Below, in pieces: positions 60,030 to 64,000 of a stretch of 64,000 bases of DNA. A program made the position numbers and the translations under genes. The stretch is from contig CAILEM010000099.1 in assembly GCA_903833215.1 (NCBI GenBank), forward strand, positions 1-64,000, given 5' to 3'. Within the stretch, counting starts at the first letter, position 1. The number at the start of each line of letters is the position of its first letter. This DNA comes from an uncultured Armatimonadota bacterium (GTDB taxonomy: Bacteria > Armatimonadota > Fimbriimonadia > Fimbriimonadales > Fimbriimonadaceae). The notes under the pieces are model-generated. The model worked only from the letters and a program-made list of their open reading frames with translations, was not told the origin of the DNA and did no database searches.

Positions 60030-62651
60030 ATGACCTATAGCCGCTCGATGCTGATTCTCGCTCTATCGACTGTGATGGCAAGCCAATCGGCGTTTGCTCA
60101 AAAACCAAAACCTAAGATCAATATTCCAGTGACTCCGATGAACGAAGTGTTCGCCGGACGGCTCATGGTAAAAGTCAACGGTGCCGATACGCAAAATGGC
60201 AAACCTGCTCGATTGACTCCCACTCAGCTTTCAAGAATTTCCTCAAAGTTATTTGGGGCGCGGCTGATCACCGGTTTGACACATGGCGGTTGGACTCTCT
60301 GGGAGATACCAGCTGGCAAGAGCCCGGCCGTCGCCCAAGCAGCCCTGCGAAATGACCCTGACGTCATTTTTGTGGAGCCTCTCAATAAGCTTTATCCAGT
60401 CTCCTTACCGGTACCAAACGATCCGGATTGGAGTGTTGTCGAGACGAGTTCCACCTATATTTTTAACCTGGGCAGCGGTGGAAGTTCCAGCGGCGGAGGA
60501 GGGGGTGGCGGCGGCGGCAATACCGGCTTTCGACGTTTGTGGAACCTCTGGGATATCAGTGCGGTAACCGACGATTCCAGTGGTGTTCTCAGTGGCGGTT
60601 GGGCTGTCTATCCTGGGACTTGGTATACGGCTTCGACGAAGCCAGCGGACTGTCCGATCATTGCCTTCATCGATACCGGTGTCGACATGGACCATCCCGA
60701 TTTCATCAACGCGGGTGGAACCGGAACGGATGTGTCCCAGGGTGGACAGTTCATGAAATCCTTAAGCACGAACTTCTCCAATGGTTCTGCTGTCGTGGGA
60801 GGCGATCCGAACGACCTTAACGGTCACGGCACGCATGTTGCGGGGATCGCCATTGCAGCCGGAAACAACGGTGGCTTAAGTGGTGGCGGAACGATCGGCG
60901 TTGGATATAACTCACGCGGCATGGTTCTACGTGTCTTCGATGACCAGGGGAACGCAAGCGATGGCGATGCTGCCGCTGCAATTCTTTACGCCGCAGACCA
61001 TGGAGCGGCAATCATCAACCTCTCGCTTGGAACCACAAACTACTCTCAAGTTTTCCAGGACGCAGTGACCTATGCGTATCAGAAGGGAAGTTTGGTTGTT
61101 GCGGCTGGCAACGAAAAGGGTTCTGGCGGCGGGGATCTTGGACCGATTTATCCCGGTGCCTGCAGTGGAGCATTGGCAGTCACTGCGAACGCACCGAACC
61201 AAGTTCCAGCGGATGACTACTATGCGGGATACGGAAACTACGTAGGTATTGCCGCACCCGGTGGAGATCTTGTCGTCTATAGCACCACTTCTTACGCGAT
61301 CCAGTACGTCTATTCCACTTCGTGCCGAACCGACTGTACTCTCAGTCAAATGAACTTGACACCGCCGTACACCTTGAACTATACGTACTTGGTTGGTACG
61401 TCCATGGCGTGTCCGCATGTGTCTGGTGCTGCTGGTTTGTACTACGGCCAGCAGAAGATGCACCAGACGGATGGGTTTGCCAACCTTAAAGCCTTTCAGG
61501 CGCTCCAACGTTGTGCCGATGGAACGGGTGGCGCGTTGAACGGAGGTTGGGAGCCGACGCAAGGTTATGGGTCGCTAGACATCCAATCGCTCATGCAACT
61601 CTCTGCGAATCCAAATCCGAGAAGCTCAACGGTTGGAGACGTGACGGGAATTGTGTATTACGGCGGAACGCCTCAGACCAATGTGCGTGTGACAGCGACC
61701 CAAGTCGATGCGCCTCACAAGGTTTATCAAACGACTACATTCGCGGATGGAACGTACCGGTTTGACCCATTTCCTGGTGGCATTTATGACATCACCGCCA
61801 CTCCGCTGGGTACGACTAAGACAAAGAGGGTACAGGTCACAAATGGATGCGATATCCCGGGTATCGACTTTTTTAACGGACCAGCCATTACCGACAATAC
61901 ACCGCCTACCATCGCTCGGTTTAACTTCAACGGTGGAACCAAGACGACCATGGATTTTGATCAGTGGGCCTATGACACTGAAACAGAAATTGATTCTGCT
62001 ACCGTTCAGATTGGGACTGCTCCGGGTTCAGGAAATGTGATGCAGCCACAACAAATCCTTCCAGGCACGACGAAAGTTCATCTGGCAGGCCTCAGGCTAC
62101 CAAATCGCTATTTTGTGACGTTCACCTACACCAACGGTGTCAACGGCATCAGCAAGGCGATTCGTGGTGTCCAACCGAATTTGGGGGACGCCTACGTGAC
62201 GGATGCACCGCCGAAATCTGGTTTTGTCCAAACTCGACTCAACGTAAAGAGTGGGGCAGCCGGAAGTAACTCTGTGGCATACCTGCAAATTGATATCTCC
62301 GGCCTACGAAAAAATGTCGCCGATGCTCGGATAACGCTTAACGGGGCAGCCAAAGGATCCGCGGTTCCGGTTGGTATCTACGCGACAAATAATCCAACGT
62401 GGACCGAAGCAAAACTCAATTGGGCCAATGCGCCGACTATTTCAGGCTCAGCCGTTGACGAACAAACGGTTGGAGTAAGCAACTCCTATACTTGGAATAT
62501 CACTTCTTTGGTCAAGGCTGCAAAGGCAGTGGGCAGCAAAACTGTGACGATCGCAGTGAAATGCGACGTTGCCTCTGCCACGGGTGCAAGCTTTGAGAGC
62601 AGGAGGGGAGCGATTGGAACGCCGACGGTTGCCGTCACTTCAAGCGACTAG
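60030..62651 (+). CDS. S8 family subtilisin-like secreted peptidase
   Basis: An 873-residue secreted serine peptidase. The signal peptide ends near residue 24 (SAFA). A pro-region precedes a glycine run of about nine residues near position 160. The triad is Asp in FIDTGVDMDHPDF (about 214), His in NGHGTHVAG (about 268) and Ser in GTSMACPHVSG (about 458). A carboxypeptidase-regulatory-like domain (GDVTGIVYYGG, TFADGTYRFDPFPGG) follows near 530-620. The C-terminal region (TRLNVKSGAAG, SYTWNITSLVKAA) resembles DNRLRE-type carbohydrate or surface-binding modules. Confidence 0.92.
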   Translation: MTYSRSMLILALSTVMASQSAFAQKPKPKINIPVTPMNEVFAGRLMVKVNGADTQNGKPARLTPTQLSRISSKLFGARLITGLTHGGWTLWEIPAGKSPAVAQAALRNDPDVIFVEPLNKLYPVSLPVPNDPDWSVVETSSTYIFNLGSGGSSSGGGGGGGGGNTGFRRLWNLWDISAVTDDSSGVLSGGWAVYPGTWYTASTKPADCPIIAFIDTGVDMDHPDFINAGGTGTDVSQGGQFMKSLSTNFSNGSAVVGGDPNDLNGHGTHVAGIAIAAGNNGGLSGGGTIGVGYNSRGMVLRVFDDQGNASDGDAAAAILYAADHGAAIINLSLGTTNYSQVFQDAVTYAYQKGSLVVAAGNEKGSGGGDLGPIYPGACSGALAVTANAPNQVPADDYYAGYGNYVGIAAPGGDLVVYSTTSYAIQYVYSTSCRTDCTLSQMNLTPPYTLNYTYLVGTSMACPHVSGAAGLYYGQQKMHQTDGFANLKAFQALQRCADGTGGALNGGWEPTQGYGSLDIQSLMQLSANPNPRSSTVGDVTGIVYYGGTPQTNVRVTATQVDAPHKVYQTTTFADGTYRFDPFPGGIYDITATPLGTTKTKRVQVTNGCDIPGIDFFNGPAITDNTPPTIARFNFNGGTKTTMDFDQWAYDTETEIDSATVQIGTAPGSGNVMQPQQILPGTTKVHLAGLRLPNRYFVTFTYTNGVNGISKAIRGVQPNLGDAYVTDAPPKSGFVQTRLNVKSGAAGSNSVAYLQIDISGLRKNVADARITLNGAAKGSAVPVGIYATNNPTWTEAKLNWANAPTISGSAVDEQTVGVSNSYTWNITSLVKAAKAVGSKTVTIAVKCDVASATGASFESRRGAIGTPTVAVTSSD

Positions 62652-62666
62652 CTGGATACCAGAAGT

Positions 62667-63056
62667 CTAGCCGCCGGTATAGCCCACAGTAAACGTCGTC
62701 GGCGTCCAGGTACCGCAATTGGTTCCTGCGGAAGCCACGACTTGGCACTGTGTGCCGGAACGGGTGATCGTATAGCCAGTATTCGTGCCTGTACACGGGT
62801 TCAGCGGGACACTGCCACCCATATCTACAGCATAGTTGGCAAGGGTCGTGTCATACGAAGCATTCAAAATTCCTTTGCTCTGAACTGTTGTTGCGAGAGC
62901 ACGGGCATTTGCGTTAGCGATTCCCATTCGAGCTGAATACACCGAACTGAGGTAGGACGGAAGAGCTATATTCATGAGAATTCCAAGAATGAGCACCACA
63001 ACGAGGACCTCGATTAAGGTGAATCCTTTTTGACGACGACGTGACTGAACTCTCAT
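62667..63056 (-). CDS. Type IV pilin-like protein
   Basis: A 129-residue pilin or pseudopilin. QKGFTLIEVLVVVLILGILMNIALPSYL (split: QKGFTLIEVLVVV and LILGILMNIALPSYL) is the prepilin cleavage and helix signature, with Glu at mature position 5. Four cysteines in the C-terminal half could make disulfides. A short, PilA-sized protein. It lies 15 bases from the convergent S8 peptidase gene stop. Confidence 0.9.
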   Translation of the reverse strand: MRVQSRRRQKGFTLIEVLVVVLILGILMNIALPSYLSSVYSARMGIANANARALATTVQSKGILNASYDTTLANYAVDMGGSVPLNPCTGTNTGYTITRSGTQCQVVASAGTNCGTWTPTTFTVGYTGG

Positions 63057-63177
63057 TGTTGAAATGTTATTCCTTTCATCTAATACGAGTTACAAACCCG
63101 ATTCGACTCGCTGTTATTGTATCAACACCCAGCCATATCAGCGATACACTTGGGGCCATGAGTTCGTGTGAATACAC

Positions 63178-63188
63178 GTAAACGTTAC
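63178..63188. promoter_or_regulatory. LacI-type palindrome 1
   Basis: GTAAACGTTAC, 145 bases upstream of the glycosidase start. It resembles the central CG operator core used by LacI/GalR-type regulators. Confidence 0.35.
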
Positions 63189-63275
63189 AGGTTTTTTCCT
63201 CAGGCGCCAAACGCCTTGTCGTTGATAATTCATGAAGGACGAGACGGTGCGGGATAAGCGCTCCGAGCCAATTAA

Positions 63276-63287
63276 TGAAACGTTTAT
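63276..63287. promoter_or_regulatory. LacI-type palindrome 2
   Basis: TGAAACGTTTAT, with a perfect AAACGTTT core, 46 bases upstream of the glycosidase start. Position and core are those of a repressor operator. Confidence 0.4.
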
Positions 63288-63332
63288 TCGCGCATCATTA
63301 GGCTCAAGTCGACGCATAAGGTCAAAAGAAAC

Positions 63333-64000
63333 ATGAACATAGGTTTGATTGCGCTCCTCGCCATTTCTGGTGGTCAATCGGTGAAGCTACAGCACGAAGG
63401 GCAGTCGTGGCACCTTTTGGTCGACGGTAAACCCTATGTCGTCAAGGGAGCGGGCGGAGATGCGTCCAAGAAGCTACTTGTTGAGATGGGTGGCAATTCG
63501 TACAGAACTTGGGGTGCCGATAACCTTGACAAGCAGCTTGCTGAAGCCCAAGCCTTGGGCTTGAAAGTCACCGTTGGAATCTGGCTAGGTCATAAGGAGC
63601 ACGGTTTTAAGTGGGACGACCCTAAGCAGGTTACTGCTCAATATGAGCAAGTGAAAGCGGTGATTCAAAAGTACAAGGATCATCCTGCCGTTCTCATGTG
63701 GGCGCTCGGAAATGAGATGGAGGGCTACGACAAGGGTGACGATCCAAATATCTGGATGTCGATCGAAGATCTTGCCCATATGGCCCACAAACTCGATCCA
63801 AACCACCCGACGATGTCGGTGATCGCTGAGATCGGAGGCAATAAGGTTGACGCCATTCACCGCATGTGTCCGAGTCTGGATATCGTTGGTATTAATTCGT
63901 ATGGTGGGGCAACGTCAATCTACGACCGTTACGTTAAGCAGGGTGGAAAGAAGCCTTACATCCTCACTGAATTTGGACCTCCCGGTGCCTGGGAGACAGG
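63333..64000 (+). CDS. TIM-barrel glycosidase, partial (GH2/GH5-like)
   Basis: An open frame from ATG 63333 that runs to the window end without a stop; 222 complete codons are visible. The start has a short signal-like segment (MNIGLIALLAISGG). Text such as GGNSYRTWGADN, VTVGIWLGHKEHG, WALGNEME (acid/base Glu) and ILTEFGPPG (nucleophile Glu) matches a retaining (beta/alpha)8 glycosidase of the GH2-C or GH5 type. The C-terminal part and the exact family lie beyond the window. Confidence 0.85.
   Translation, partial: MNIGLIALLAISGGQSVKLQHEGQSWHLLVDGKPYVVKGAGGDASKKLLVEMGGNSYRTWGADNLDKQLAEAQALGLKVTVGIWLGHKEHGFKWDDPKQVTAQYEQVKAVIQKYKDHPAVLMWALGNEMEGYDKGDDPNIWMSIEDLAHMAHKLDPNHPTMSVIAEIGGNKVDAIHRMCPSLDIVGINSYGGATSIYDRYVKQGGKKPYILTEFGPPGAWET

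Overview
The window looks like a chromosome segment of a free-living Gram-negative-type bacterium, most plausibly Armatimonadota (Fimbriimonadales-like). This rests on gene content: Gfo/Idh/MocA oxidoreductases, secreted glycosidases of GH95, GH172-like, GH5 and GH140 type, a pseudopilin with a DUF1559-like tail, a BlaI-BlaR1 pair with unusual partners, and S8 and S53 peptidases. Taxonomy is inference. No rRNA, tRNA, CRISPR array or phage genes were seen.

Layout. 1-9.4 kb: FmdB zinc ribbon, two Gfo/Idh/MocA oxidoreductases, two lipoproteins, GH95 fucosidase, DUF2961 glycosidase, cyclase-family hydrolase. 9.4-13.4 kb: a dispersed repeat, TetR regulator, EmrA-like adaptor, two tandem small envelope proteins. 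13.4-16.3 kb: glutamine synthetase and an alpha/beta hydrolase on the minus strand. 16.4-21.7 kb: a nucleotide cyclase-TIR-AAA fusion protein, a cyclic-nucleotide-binding protein and a membrane AAA protein sharing the same AAA domain. 21.8-25.2 kb: BlaI, BlaR1 and a secreted protein ending in 11-residue repeats. 25.4-27.9 kb: zinc protease, RlaP-type nucleotidyltransferase, nucleoside hydrolase.

28.1-42.4 kb is an electron-transfer island. It encodes a tetraheme cytochrome, a four-cluster Fe-S protein and NrfD (quinone module), a radical SAM protein and protoporphyrinogen oxidase (haem supply), a decaheme MtrA/DmsE-like cytochrome, an MtrB/PioB-like barrel, an octaheme lipoprotein, a CcmF/NrfE haem lyase and a monohaem cytochrome. 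Together they could carry electrons from quinol across both membranes; no dedicated terminal reductase was recognised here. A REP-associated tyrosine transposase (RAYT) and its arrays of GTAG-palindrome repeats sit inside this island, and another inverted pair of the same repeats lies 24 kb away.

42.4-64 kb: pseudopilin plus lipoprotein, a flavin-dependent halogenase-like enzyme followed by a TPR-sulfotransferase, a second TPR-sulfotransferase, GH5, a persulfide-dioxygenase-like MBL-rhodanese protein, an amino-sugar-like operon (BadF kinase and two SIS proteins), ArsR, SDR, GH140, S53 and S8 peptidases, a type IV pilin-like protein and a TIM-barrel glycosidase cut by the window end.

The strongest candidates for a little-described system are the RAYT/REP element, the porin-cytochrome island and the cyclase-TIR-AAA module.
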